DNA from: Streptomyces sp. BHT-5-2
GTDB taxonomy: Bacteria; Actinomycetota; Actinomycetes; Streptomycetales; Streptomycetaceae
DNA: 64,000 nucleotides
Reading direction: 5' to 3'
Assembly: GCF_019774615.1 (NCBI RefSeq)
Contig: NZ_CP081497.1
Location: 124,001 to 188,000, forward strand
The notes beneath the pieces are model-generated. The model worked only from the letters and a program-made list of their open reading frames with translations. It ran no database searches and was not told where the DNA came from. The translations under genes were made by a program, and so were the position numbers. Below, piece after piece: positions 51,177-60,340 of the stretch (position 1 is its first letter; each line of letters starts with the position of its first letter).

Positions 51177-51875
51177 GGCGCTAACTCTGCCTGAGCGGAG
51201 CGGACCCCACAGCGATATCCATCGTGCCATCGCCGCCGGTACATCTCCGCCTACGCGGAGCAGACCAGTACGGCCGCATCGCCGACGGCTCGAAGTTCGG
51301 AGCATCTCCGCCTACGCGGAGCGGACGCGGCGTCGGGATCACGGATGCGGCGGATAGCCGGAGCATTTCCGCCTACGCGGAGCGGACTCTGCCCACAGGT
51401 TGGTCTGCGTGCCCTCCCGCGGGGCATCTCCGTCTACGCGGAGCGGACCCGGTGTGCACGGTGACGCCCTGAGCCCTGTCCGGAGCATCTCCGCCTGCGC
51501 GGAGCGGACCGTCATGTCAGCCGTGACGAAGAACAGCTCGGCGGCGCATCTCCGCCTGCGCGGAGCGGACGACGACGTGCTGGGGTACACCATGAGCACC
51601 TTCGGCGCATCTCCGCCTGCGCGGAGCGGACAGCTTCGTCATTACCCCGCCGACGCCGCCCATCGGCGCATCTCCGCCTGCGCGGAGCGGACGATCTCCC
51701 TGAGCCTGCCGTGGCCGGACTGGCGGGCGCATCTCCGCCTGCGCGGAGCGGACCCCCAGCACGGTACTGGCGAACACCCGGTGGTCGGCGCATCTCCGCC
51801 TGCGCGGAGCGGACAGGGCTTCATCGACGCGATGCTGCGCGAGGACCGGCGCATCTCCGCCTGCGCGGAGCGGAC
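51177..51875 (-). CRISPR. CRISPR array A: 12 type I-E repeats, 11 spacers, read leftward
   Basis: Repeats are 29 bp with 32-bp spacers (61-bp period). In crRNA orientation the repeat begins GTCCGCTCCGCG and ends GGAGATGCGCCG. The stem is CTCCGC-GCAG-GCGGAG. The leader is at the right (51876 onward), so the left end is old: the terminal repeat (51177-51205) is badly degraded. The six leader-proximal repeats carry GCG instead of GCT in the 8-base handle (ATGCGCCG). Repeats further left carry ATGCTCCG or other variants. Confidence 0.97.
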
Positions 51876-52066
51876 CCTTTGGGGCCTGCGCTTTTGTGGG
51901 GTCTTTGCTCTTTCGTTATCAAGGTGCGTGTGGGTCTGTGCCGGGTGCTGTGTGGCATCGGCTGGCTTGTTCACGGTAGCGCTGTTTGCCGGGCGGTTGG
52001 CACGGGTGGTGCCTTCGGGGCGGGGTGTCAGTGGTGGCCGGTAGGACTGTGGGGGTCTGGGAGGAG
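51876..52066 (-). promoter_or_regulatory. Leader of array A, duplicate of leader B plus cas3 promoter block
   Basis: About 190 bp are closely similar to 53730-53925. Shared segments include the AT-rich CTTTTGTGGGGTCTTTGC and TTTCGTTATCAAGGTGCGTG next to the array, and TGTCAGTGGTGGCCGGTAGG with GGGAGGAGGCTG at the far end. The last of these is cas3's ribosome site in the other copy. Similarity stops where cas3 would start. Confidence 0.85.
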
Positions 52067-52114
52067 GCTGCGGGATAGCTCGTGTTTGATGCCGTCCGCG
52101 AGGGCGGAGGGCAG

Positions 52115-53729
52115 GTAAAACTCTCCGCACGCGCGGAGCTGGCATGGCTATGCCCCTGCTGTTGGACCGAGCCTCCGGATCATTTCCGCAGACGCGAAGG
52201 ACACCGGTCGTGACTGGGGGCGACCCAGGTCTCGGATGGAGCATCTCCGCGTACGCGGAGCGCCCTACCCGACGATGGGGCCGCTTTCGTCCCCGACCGG
52301 AACATCTCCGCGTATGCGGAGCAGAATCCTGGAACAGGCCCGGCTTGAGGTAGCGCTGTGGAGCATCTCCGCCGGCGCGGAGCGGACTCGGTGAGCACGC
52401 AGTTGGAGAAACCCAACGGCGGCACATCTCCGTCTGCGCGGAGCCAGCGCCCATTCGCCCTCGCCACTCTCCTTCTGTTCCGGAGAATCTCCGCATGCGC
52501 GGAGCGGACTACGACACGGTCGTCGTCTCGCCGCTCTCCGCCGGTACATCTCCGCCTGCGCGGAGCCGACCTTTGCCTGGAGAAAGCGCGCGACGTACGG
52601 CGCGGCACATCTCCGCCTCCGCGGAGCGAACCAGCCCGGGCTGGGCGGGCTCGGCCAGCACGTACGACACATCTCTGCCTTCACGGAGCGAACGAGGCGG
52701 TGCGTGTGAGGAACAGTGCGCCGACCGGCGCATCTCCGTCTGCGCGGAGCGGGCACGGTTCCCCCGCGCAGGACATGGCGCACCACCGGCACATCTCCGC
52801 CTGTGCGGAGCGGACAGAAGCCGAATTGGGGAGGGTGGCATGGACAACGGCACATCTCCGCCTGCGCGGAGCGGACTTCTCCGAAGAGGAGGCCGACGAG
52901 ATCGACTTCGATACATCCCCGCCTGCGCGGAGCGGACCGAGTCTCGGTGCACGGCGGCACGCCCCCGTACGGTACATCTCCGCCTGTGCGGAGCGAACCG
53001 AACCCGGATGTTCCGCAGCACTGCGGCGGCTGGCTCATCTCCGCCTGCGCGGAGCGGACAGGGCCGACCATCATGCGCCGGTTGACCGTCGACGGCACAT
53101 CTCCGCCTGCGCGGAGCGGAATTCGCCGCGAGTTCCAGCAGCACGCCGGAGTCCGGAACATTTCCGCGTGCGCGGAGCGGACATCCGAGCCTCGGCGGAT
53201 TCGTGCCCATTCCGCAGAGCACCTCCGCATGTGCGGAGCGGGCGTCACGAACGACAGGCCGATGCTGCGACCCCGCGGAACATCTCCGCCTGCGCGGAGC
53301 GGACTCGGGCGTTATCAGGGCGGCGCGGACGCGCTGCGGCGCATCTCCGCCTTCGCGGAGCGGACCGAGTCTCGGTGCACGGCGGCACGCCCCCGTACGG
53401 TACATCTCCGCCTGCGCGGAGCGGACACGATGCGCAACCCGCCCATTGCCGCCGACACCGGAGCAACTCCGCCTGCGGAGCGGACGTCTGTGCGGTCTCG
53501 CCGTAGACGCTGTGGTCCGGAGCATCTCCGCCTGCGCGGAGCGGACGCCCAAATCGATCACCTCATGGAGGTGAGGAGCGGAGCATCTCCGCCTGCGCGG
53601 AGCGGACTCAAGGGATCCTCTGAGTACTGGCAATCACCACGGAGCATCTCCGCCTGCGCGGAGCGGACCACAACTTCTACGCCCGTAATGAACCTGGTGA
53701 CGGAGCATCTCCGCCTGCGCGGAGCGGAC
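52115..53729 (-). CRISPR. CRISPR array B: 27 type I-E repeats, 26 spacers, read leftward
   Basis: The period is 61 bp throughout, with small deviations at 52693, 53121 and 53485. In crRNA orientation the repeat starts GTCCGCTCCGCG and ends GGCGGAGATGCTCCG. The four leader-proximal repeats are identical; the left half is variable, and the two leftmost repeats (ends 52143, 52204) are degenerate. The repeat ending at 53485 lacks two bases of its stem. One spacer occurs twice (52938-52969 and 53366-53397). The leader lies at 53730 onward, between the array and cas3. Confidence 0.98.
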
Positions 53730-53931
53730 CCTTCGCGGCCTGCGCTTTTGTGGGGTCTTTGCTATTTCGTTATCAAGGTGCGTGTGGTGCGGTGCCGGTG
53801 CTGTGTGGCGTCGGCTGGCTTGTTCACGGTAGCGCTGTTTGCCGGGCGGTTGTCGCGGGTGGTGGCTTCGGGGGCGGGGTGTCAGTGGTGGCCGGTAGGA
53901 CTGTGGGGAGTCTGGGAGGAGGCTGGCGTTG
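53730..53931. promoter_or_regulatory. Leader of array B and cas3 promoter region (divergent)
   Basis: Toward the array (minus strand) the leader has an AT-rich 40 bp ending in GCAGGCCGCGAAGG before the first repeat. Toward cas3 (plus strand) lie a TGTCAGTG-N8-TAGGAC element and a GGGAGGAGG ribosome site. So the array and the cas operon are transcribed divergently from one 200-bp region. Confidence 0.85.
53880..53901 (+). promoter_or_regulatory. PafBC/RecA-NDp-type promoter motif for cas3
   Basis: TGTCAGTG, eight bases, then TAGGAC matches the LexA-independent DNA-damage promoter pattern known from actinobacterial recA (TGTCRGTG-N8-TANNNT), except for the last -10 base. It is 30 bp upstream of the cas3 start and recurs at cse1 and in leader A. 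Confidence 0.6.
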
Positions 53932-56667
53932 GTGGTTTCGGAGTTGGGGCGGCTGTTGTGGGCGAAGACATGGCGTAAGGGGTGGGGGCGTGAGGTACCT
54001 CCTGGTGCGTCGTGGCATTCGCTGATCGCGCATGTGTGGGACAGCGGACATGCAGGTGGATGGCTGTGGGATCACCTCTTGGCGGAGCGGGTACGCCGGC
54101 TTCTGGCCGATGATCTAGACGGGTGCGGGGAGTCGGCGCGGGCGCGTTTGTCGTGGCTGGCGGCTGATCACGACCTGGGCAAGGCGACGCCTCCCTTTGC
54201 CGGGTTGGATGGGCAGCGGCGTGCTGATCTGGTGGCCGCGGGTCTGGCCGTCGATCTGTCCGTGAAGGGCGTACTCCCGCACGGATGGTTGTCCGGGCGC
54301 CTGGTGTACGAGTTCCTCTGCGATGACGGGTGGGATCCTGCTGCAGCCGAGTTCGTGGCCCTGACCTTGGCCGGACATCACGGCATCTTCCCCGGTGTGG
54401 GCTGGCTGGGGGAGAGGGTGAAGCCGAAGCGTCGTGGGACGGGGGCGTGGAAGCCGTTGCAGGCCGAGGTCCACGAGGCGGCCGTCATGGGTAGCGGAGC
54501 TGCGCGGTACCACGAGGAGTGGAGCAGGAGCTTGCCGTCGGTGGCGGCGCAGTTGGTGCAGGCCGGCGCTGTGACGTTGGCGGACTGGCTGGCCAGCAAC
54601 GAGGATCTCTTCCCCTACGAGGGCCGGCTTCCGGACGGCTACCTGGACACGTCCGCCTCCCGCGTGGGACGCGCCGGCGAGGTCATGGGAGTACGGGCGG
54701 CTTGGACGCCCGACTCCGCCAGCGTGAGGATGGGCGCCCAGGGGTTGTTCGGCTCACGTTTCGAGGTGACGGCGCCTCGGGATGTGCAGAGGGCGGTTTA
54801 TGAGTTGGCGTGCTCGGTGACCGGGCCGGGCTTGATGTTGATCGAGGCGCCGATGGGGGAGGGGAAGACCGAGGCAGCCTTGGGGGCGGCGGAGGTGCTT
54901 GCCGCTCGACTGGGTGCCAACGGCGTCTTCTTCGGGCTGCCGACGCAGGCCACGGCGAACCAGATCTTCCGCCGGGTGCTGAAGTGGCTGGAGCGGCAGG
55001 GTGCTGATACGACGGTGGCCCTTGCGCACGGCAAGGCGGCCCGGCAGGAGGACTACCGGGCGCTGCTGCACGCCGCTGTGGAGGCGGAGGGGTGTGGTGC
55101 GGGCGCGGTCGGCTCGAAGTGGATTCTTGGGCGCTATCGGGCGCTGTTGGCGCCCGTGGTGGTGGCCACCGTCGATCAGCTGCTGCTGGCGGGGCTGGCT
55201 TCTCGGTATGTGTCGGTGCGGATGCTGGGCCTGGCCGGCAAGGTCGTGGTCCTGGACGAGGTGCACGCCTACGACGCCTACATGTCGGGTCTGCTGCACG
55301 GAGTGCTGGCGTGGCTGGGGGCCTGCGGAGTGCCGGTGGTCTTGTTGTCGGCGACGCTCCCGGCCAAGCAGCGCGCCGAACTGGTGCAAGCGTATGCCGG
55401 ACGTCCTACGGAGGTGATGGACGATGCCGTCTATCCGCGTCTGACCTGGGTGGACGCTCCCGCCACGGCGGGCGAGGGGGAGTCGCCGTGGGTCGTTGCG
55501 GCGGCGACGGACCGCCGGCTGCCGGTGAAGGTGGCGATGTTGCCGGAGCCGGACGTGACCACGGTCGCCGACGAGGCGAAGAAGCTGGTGGCGGGTGGGG
55601 GTTGCCTGCTGGTCATCCGCAACACGGTCGCTCGCGCACAGGAATTGGCTGAGGAGTTGAGGCGTGCGTTGGGCGTTGAGGCGGTCACGCTCATGCATGC
55701 CCGGTTCACGGTGGCAGACCGCCGGCGGCTGGAGACCGGGTTGGTGGAGCGGTTCGGGCCTGAGGGTACGCGGCCGATGCCGCACGTCGTGGTGGCCACC
55801 CAGGTGGTCGAGCAGTCCCTCGATGTCTCCTTCGACGGACTGATCACCGACCTGTGCCCGATCGACCTGCTGTTCCAGCGGATCGGCCGTGAACACCGCC
55901 ATCCGGCCGTCAGTCGACCACAGTTGATGAGGGATGCTCGGGTGGTGGTGGCCGGTTACCAGGACCGTCCGTGCGCGCCCCCACAGGTGCCCAGGGGATC
56001 GCGCACGGTCTACGGGGAGCATCTGCTGTGGCGCACCGCTGCGGCACTGCGCGATTGTGCGACGTTGGAGTTGCCCGGGGATATCCCGAGGCTCGTCAAC
56101 CGCGTCTATGGCACCGAGACGCTGGGGCCGGACTCCTGGCAGGAGGAGCTGGCCGCCGCCGCGCAGGCGGACGAGGACAAGCGGGAGCGGATGGCCGACC
56201 AGGCCCGGCAGATCGCGCTGAAGAATCCGCACGCCGTGGAAACCCTGGCGGATCTGCACGATGTCGGCGCGCTCAGTGGCGATGACGACGAGAACACCCC
56301 GCAGGTGCAGGCGCTGGTCCGGCTCGGCCAGCCTTCGCTGGAGGTCATCTTGCTGCGCGCCGGAGATACCGATGGGACGGCCTTTCCTGTCTCCCAGGGC
56401 GCGGAGGGATCGGTGCCGCTGGACCGGTTGCCGGAGCCGGCGGTGGTCGAGAGGGTCCTGGACCAGGCGATCCGGCTTCCGGGTTGGTCGGAGAGGCTGA
56501 CGGACGCAGCTCAGGAGGCCGCTTTCACGCCAGAAGCGTGGAAGGGCTCTGCGTGGCTCGGCTCGGTCCGGGTCCTGCTGCTGCCCGCCGACGGGCGGGC
56601 TCTGCGGCTGGGAGGGCAGAGCCTCACGTATTGCCCGCGGGAAGGGCTGACGGTCAGCGCAAGCTGA
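53932..56667 (+). CDS. cas3: CRISPR-associated helicase-nuclease Cas3 (type I-E)
   Basis: The 911-residue protein fuses an HD nuclease and a superfamily-2 helicase. HD region: WHSLIAHVWDSGHAG and LAADHDLGKATPPFAGL (HD at ~81-82). Helicase: Walker A EAPMGEGKTEAALGAAE (~306), PTQATANQIF, Walker B box DEVHAYDAYM (~442), LLSATLP (III), and LLFQRIGREHRH (VI, ~649). Cas3 is recruited by Cascade-bound R-loops and degrades target DNA. GTG 53932 (or TTG 53929) follows GGGAGGAGG. It is the first gene of the cas set, divergent from array B. Confidence 0.96.
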   Translation: MVSELGRLLWAKTWRKGWGREVPPGASWHSLIAHVWDSGHAGGWLWDHLLAERVRRLLADDLDGCGESARARLSWLAADHDLGKATPPFAGLDGQRRADLVAAGLAVDLSVKGVLPHGWLSGRLVYEFLCDDGWDPAAAEFVALTLAGHHGIFPGVGWLGERVKPKRRGTGAWKPLQAEVHEAAVMGSGAARYHEEWSRSLPSVAAQLVQAGAVTLADWLASNEDLFPYEGRLPDGYLDTSASRVGRAGEVMGVRAAWTPDSASVRMGAQGLFGSRFEVTAPRDVQRAVYELACSVTGPGLMLIEAPMGEGKTEAALGAAEVLAARLGANGVFFGLPTQATANQIFRRVLKWLERQGADTTVALAHGKAARQEDYRALLHAAVEAEGCGAGAVGSKWILGRYRALLAPVVVATVDQLLLAGLASRYVSVRMLGLAGKVVVLDEVHAYDAYMSGLLHGVLAWLGACGVPVVLLSATLPAKQRAELVQAYAGRPTEVMDDAVYPRLTWVDAPATAGEGESPWVVAAATDRRLPVKVAMLPEPDVTTVADEAKKLVAGGGCLLVIRNTVARAQELAEELRRALGVEAVTLMHARFTVADRRRLETGLVERFGPEGTRPMPHVVVATQVVEQSLDVSFDGLITDLCPIDLLFQRIGREHRHPAVSRPQLMRDARVVVAGYQDRPCAPPQVPRGSRTVYGEHLLWRTAAALRDCATLELPGDIPRLVNRVYGTETLGPDSWQEELAAAAQADEDKRERMADQARQIALKNPHAVETLADLHDVGALSGDDDENTPQVQALVRLGQPSLEVILLRAGDTDGTAFPVSQGAEGSVPLDRLPEPAVVERVLDQAIRLPGWSERLTDAAQEAAFTPEAWKGSAWLGSVRVLLLPADGRALRLGGQSLTYCPREGLTVSAS

Positions 56668-56698
56668 TTCAGGCCAGGTTTGTGCAGGTCAGCACGCG

Positions 56699-56721
56699 TT
56701 GTCAGTGGGGGGCTGTAGGTA
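56699..56721 (+). promoter_or_regulatory. PafBC/RecA-NDp-type promoter motif for the Cascade genes
   Basis: TTGTCAGTG, eight bases, then TAGGTAT lies in the 124-bp cas3-cse1 gap, 71 bp before the cse1 start. The first part matches the DNA-damage promoter pattern exactly with correct spacing. It suggests that the Cascade genes have their own promoter, separate from cas3. Confidence 0.6.
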
Positions 56722-56791
56722 TGGAGCTGGAGCCGGGCGCCAACCGCTGTGCGGCGCCAGGTGTCCCGTCATGCCTACGTGGTGGAGCGTT

Positions 56792-58522
56792 ATGGAATTC
56801 AATCTGGTCGACGACGACTGGCTCCCGGTCGTCTTCACGGACGGCAGCGCGGGGGAGGTCTCCCTGCGCGAGGTGCTGGTGCGCGCCCGCGAGGTACGCA
56901 GTCTGGCCCTGGATGTCCCGTCGCAAGTGCCGCCGGTGGTGCGGTTGTTGCTCGCCATCGTGCACTCTGCTCTGGATGGGCCGGTAGACGAGAAGCAGTG
57001 GCAGACCTGGTGGGACAAGGCTGCCTTCAACGAAAGGCTGATCAACTCCTATCTCGATGAGCACCGTTCACGGTTCGGGTTGTTCGACGCAACGGCGCCG
57101 TTCATGCAGAGCGGAGGGCTGCAGGCGCTGAACGGGAAGACGAAGACCGCGGCCCTGCTCGTGCCGCACGTGGCCAGCGGCAACAACGTGCCCTTGTTCT
57201 CCGCCGAACGCGATGCTCGGCCTGATGCGTTGAGTCCGGCGCAGGCGGCGCGGTGGTTGCTGCACGCCCACGCTTGGGACACCGCGGCGATCAAGACCGG
57301 TGCCGTGGGCGATGAGAAGGCCAAGGCCGGCAAGACGACCGGCAACCCCGTCGGAGCACTGGGCCAGTTGGGCGTGATCATGCCCATGGGGCCGACCTTG
57401 TGGCACACCCTGATGTGCAACCTGCTGCCGACCGGGGCAACGACCGGGGCTGAAGGTGACCTTCCGGTGTGGGAACGCCCGCCGCTATCGGGCCAGTGGG
57501 CCGAGCGGATGCCCAAGGGTCGACTGGATCTCTATACCTGGCCCGCGCGCCGCATCCGCCTGATCCCCGAACCGGACGCCGAGCTGCCCGGCGGGATCGC
57601 AGTGCGGCAGGTGGTGGTGTGCGCCGGGGACCGGATCGCGCTGAGCACAGGCCAAGAGCTGCGCGGCTGGATGAGCAGCGAGCCGCACTCGTCGTGGAAG
57701 CGCAGCGAGAACCTGGAGCGCAAACGCAAGTTCCCGCTGGTGTACTGGCCAGTGCGGCACCGCGTCGAGCGGCAGCTGTGGCGCGGACTCGCCCCTTTGC
57801 TGGCGCGAGCCGAGCTGCCCTCCACCACGGCTGCTAGGGATGCCCCCACCCTGCGGGGCCCGGCAATGCTGGCTCAACTGGGCACCCGAGAACGGCTGTC
57901 GGCGCTGAAGGGAATGCCGCTGCGCGTCTTGGCGGTCGGCTTCGAATACGGCAACCAGAGCGCGGTGATCGACGAAGCCTATGGCGATGAGCTGCCGCTG
58001 CCCATCGCGGTGTTCTCGGCCCAGGACGACGACTGGCGTGATGCCGTACTGGACGCGGTGGCGGCAGCGGAAGGCGCCGTGCGAGCCCTGGCGTATTTGG
58101 CGGAGAACCTCGCAGTGGCCTCGGGCTGCCGTCGCTCGGAAGAGGGCCTACTGGCCGGTCATCGGGAGCGAGCCCGCGAGACGGCCTACGCCGAGCTGGA
58201 CGCACCCTTTCGACGCTGGCTCTCCTCCCTGACCGACGATGACGCTGATCCGGACGAGGCCCTGGACCGGTGGGCACGCGAGGTGCGGCAGATCATCCGC
58301 GGCCAGGCCCGCGAACTGCTCGCCTCCACCTCCCCGGCCGCCTTCCACGGTCAGGTATCCGGCGAGGGCGATGACGCCCAGGTCATGGACGCCTTTCTCG
58401 CCGAGATCTTCTTCCACCGCGCCTTGCACAAGGCCCTGCGCGAGCTCTTCACCGAAAGCGACGCCGGCGACGACACCGACGGCCCCGATGACGACCCCAC
58501 CGACCTGGAGAACCCCGAGTGA
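56792..58522 (+). CDS. cse1: Cascade large subunit Cse1/CasA/Cas8e
   Basis: The 576-residue protein begins FNLVDDDWLPVVFTDGSAGE, the classic Cse1 N terminus. It continues with VSLREVLVRAREVRSLALD, FNERLINSYLDEHRSRFGLFD and a C-terminal four-helix bundle. Cas8e recognises the PAM and recruits Cas3. ATG 56792 follows GGTGGAGC. The C-terminal tail is acidic (SDAGDDTDGPDDDPTDLENP). It overlaps cse2 by 4 bp (GTGA). Confidence 0.95.
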   Translation: MEFNLVDDDWLPVVFTDGSAGEVSLREVLVRAREVRSLALDVPSQVPPVVRLLLAIVHSALDGPVDEKQWQTWWDKAAFNERLINSYLDEHRSRFGLFDATAPFMQSGGLQALNGKTKTAALLVPHVASGNNVPLFSAERDARPDALSPAQAARWLLHAHAWDTAAIKTGAVGDEKAKAGKTTGNPVGALGQLGVIMPMGPTLWHTLMCNLLPTGATTGAEGDLPVWERPPLSGQWAERMPKGRLDLYTWPARRIRLIPEPDAELPGGIAVRQVVVCAGDRIALSTGQELRGWMSSEPHSSWKRSENLERKRKFPLVYWPVRHRVERQLWRGLAPLLARAELPSTTAARDAPTLRGPAMLAQLGTRERLSALKGMPLRVLAVGFEYGNQSAVIDEAYGDELPLPIAVFSAQDDDWRDAVLDAVAAAEGAVRALAYLAENLAVASGCRRSEEGLLAGHRERARETAYAELDAPFRRWLSSLTDDDADPDEALDRWAREVRQIIRGQARELLASTSPAAFHGQVSGEGDDAQVMDAFLAEIFFHRALHKALRELFTESDAGDDTDGPDDDPTDLENPE

Positions 58523-59148
58523 CCACCACAGCCTCTGAGCGACGTAAAGAGGGCGATCCTCCGCCCTGGCACAGCCGACTCGCTGAGCAGCTCAAGAAGA
58601 TCGACCGCGACCCGGCTCTGGCCGCTGCCTGCCGACGGGGCCGCAATACCGAGCCGCTCGACGAAATCGACATGCACGAGCCGATCACTTACGTGCTGGA
58701 AGGCGACCAGGACACAGAACTCGCCCAGTACGTCCCGCTGTGGCAGCGCGAGGCCGTGACCGCGGCCGCACACCACAGTCTGGCGCTCTACGCCTGCCAC
58801 GTGCAGTCGAAGTCCGTCCCCATGCACCGGCGCGGCATCTCCCTGGGCACCGCCGCCCGCAAACTGCAGACACAGATGCCCTCCAAGGACGGCGCCTCCC
58901 AGCGCTTCCGCGCCGCGCTCAGCGCCGACTCAACGACCGAACTCACCACCCACCTACGCTTTTTGATCTCACTGCTGCGCACCTACGACATCGCGCTGGA
59001 CTACGTCGCCCTCACCGACGCCCTGGCGACCTGGGACCAGCCCGAACGACGCCAGGCACTGGTACGCCACTGGGGCATGGACTTCCGCCGCACCCTACCC
59101 AAGATCACCCCGACCGACAGCAACGCGACCGACTCGCCCAAGGAGTAG
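58519..59148 (+). CDS. cse2: Cascade small subunit Cse2/CasB/Cas11e
   Basis: The 209-residue all-helical protein has Cse2 motifs: VPLWQREAVTAAAHHSLALYA, QSRFRAAL-like SQRFRAALSADSTTELTTHL and DYVALTDALATWDQPERRQALV ending in WGMDFRR. Two copies line the Cascade belly and stabilise the R-loop. GTG 58519 overlaps the cse1 stop; cas7e begins 4 bp after its stop. Confidence 0.94.
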   Translation: MTTTASERRKEGDPPPWHSRLAEQLKKIDRDPALAAACRRGRNTEPLDEIDMHEPITYVLEGDQDTELAQYVPLWQREAVTAAAHHSLALYACHVQSKSVPMHRRGISLGTAARKLQTQMPSKDGASQRFRAALSADSTTELTTHLRFLISLLRTYDIALDYVALTDALATWDQPERRQALVRHWGMDFRRTLPKITPTDSNATDSPKE

Positions 59149-59152
59149 CGCT

Positions 59153-60340
59153 ATGGCCTTCCTCGACATCCACATCCTGCAGAACGTGCCCCCCTCCAAC
59201 ATCAACCGCGACCAGGACGGCAGCCCCAAAACCGCCCGCTTCGGCGGCGTCAAGCGCGCCCGCGTCTCCTCCCAGGCATGGAAGCGCGCCACCCGCACCG
59301 CCTTCGAGGCCGACGGCGTCCTCGCGGGCGAAGACGCCGTCCGCACCCGCCAGCTGCCCCAGATGATCGCCGACCAACTCGCCGAGCGCGCACCGGACCT
59401 CAAGGACAAGGCCGACGCCATCGGCATGGCAGCAGCCACCGCGATGTTCAAGGTCGCCGCCAAGAAGCCCAAGAAGAAGGGCGACGACGGCAAACCGGTC
59501 GAAGAGCGCCCAGTCACCGAATACCTGCTCTTCCTCGGCCGCACCCAGATCAACAAAGTCGTCGACACCCTCGCCGCACACACGAAAGCCCTCGCCGACG
59601 CGAAGACCGACAAGGACCTCTCCGAGCTCGTGGCCGACCTGGGCCTCAAGGAGCTGGGGGTGACCGCTCACCCCGGTTCCGTGGCCCTGTTCGGACGGAT
59701 GGTCGCCAACTCCCCCGACACCGGAGTGGACGCCGGCTGCCAGGTCGCCCACGCCATCTCCACCCACGAGGCCATCACGGAATTCGACTACTTCACCGCC
59801 GTCGACGACGAGCAGAAGGACGACAACAAGGGCGCCGGCATGATCGGCTCGCTCGAATTCAACTCCGCCACCCTCTACCGCTACGCCACCATCGACCTGC
59901 GCACCCTGCACAGCAACCTCGACCAGCACGACGAGAGCACCCTGAAGTCCGCACTCGGCTTCATCCGCGCCTTCGCCACCAGCATGCCCACCGGCAAGGC
60001 CAACACCTTCGCCCACCACACCCGGCCCGAAGTCATCGTCCTGAGCCTGCGCAAGGACCGACCCGTCAGCCACGTCGACGCCTTCGAACGCCCCGTCCCC
60101 CGCACCAGCGAGGGATACCTCGCAGCCTCCGCCACCACGCTGTTCGCACACATGGCGGACGCCGACGAGCAGTGGGGCGACACCCCGGCCTGGACCGCCG
60201 CCCTCTACCCCTCCGCCCTCCAACAGCAGTCCGCCGACGACAGCGAATCGAAGCTCCCGCCGCGCGTCACCTGGAAGACGGCTCTAGAGCAGGCGGAAGA
60301 GGCTCTGACGAAGGCCGTCGCAGAGGCGCGGACCAAGTGA
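59153..60340 (+). CDS. cas7e: Cascade backbone subunit Cas7e/CasC/Cse4
   Basis: The 395-residue protein starts FLDIHILQNVPPSNINRDQD and KTARFGGVKRARVSSQAWKRA, the Cas7e N terminus. It contains a Lys-rich insert (KKPKKKGDDGKPVEE) and LFGRMVANSPDTGVDAGCQV with AISTHEAITEFDYFTAVDD. Six copies bind the crRNA spacer. AAGGAG lies 10 bp before the ATG. It ends overlapping cas5e by GTGA. Confidence 0.96.
   Translation: MAFLDIHILQNVPPSNINRDQDGSPKTARFGGVKRARVSSQAWKRATRTAFEADGVLAGEDAVRTRQLPQMIADQLAERAPDLKDKADAIGMAAATAMFKVAAKKPKKKGDDGKPVEERPVTEYLLFLGRTQINKVVDTLAAHTKALADAKTDKDLSELVADLGLKELGVTAHPGSVALFGRMVANSPDTGVDAGCQVAHAISTHEAITEFDYFTAVDDEQKDDNKGAGMIGSLEFNSATLYRYATIDLRTLHSNLDQHDESTLKSALGFIRAFATSMPTGKANTFAHHTRPEVIVLSLRKDRPVSHVDAFERPVPRTSEGYLAASATTLFAHMADADEQWGDTPAWTAALYPSALQQQSADDSESKLPPRVTWKTALEQAEEALTKAVAEARTK

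Noticed and set aside
50765..51240. tRNA-like or attR sequence after the directionality factor
   Set aside because: No cloverleaf could be drawn, and no copy of the yjbQ 3' end or GTCGACACCAAC core was found by eye.
51177..53800. Long open frames on both strands across arrays A and B (200-420 codons, Arg-rich repeats)
   Set aside because: The 61-bp period shifts frame by one base each unit, and the repeat lacks stops in all frames. The frames are CRISPR artefacts with no ribosome sites.
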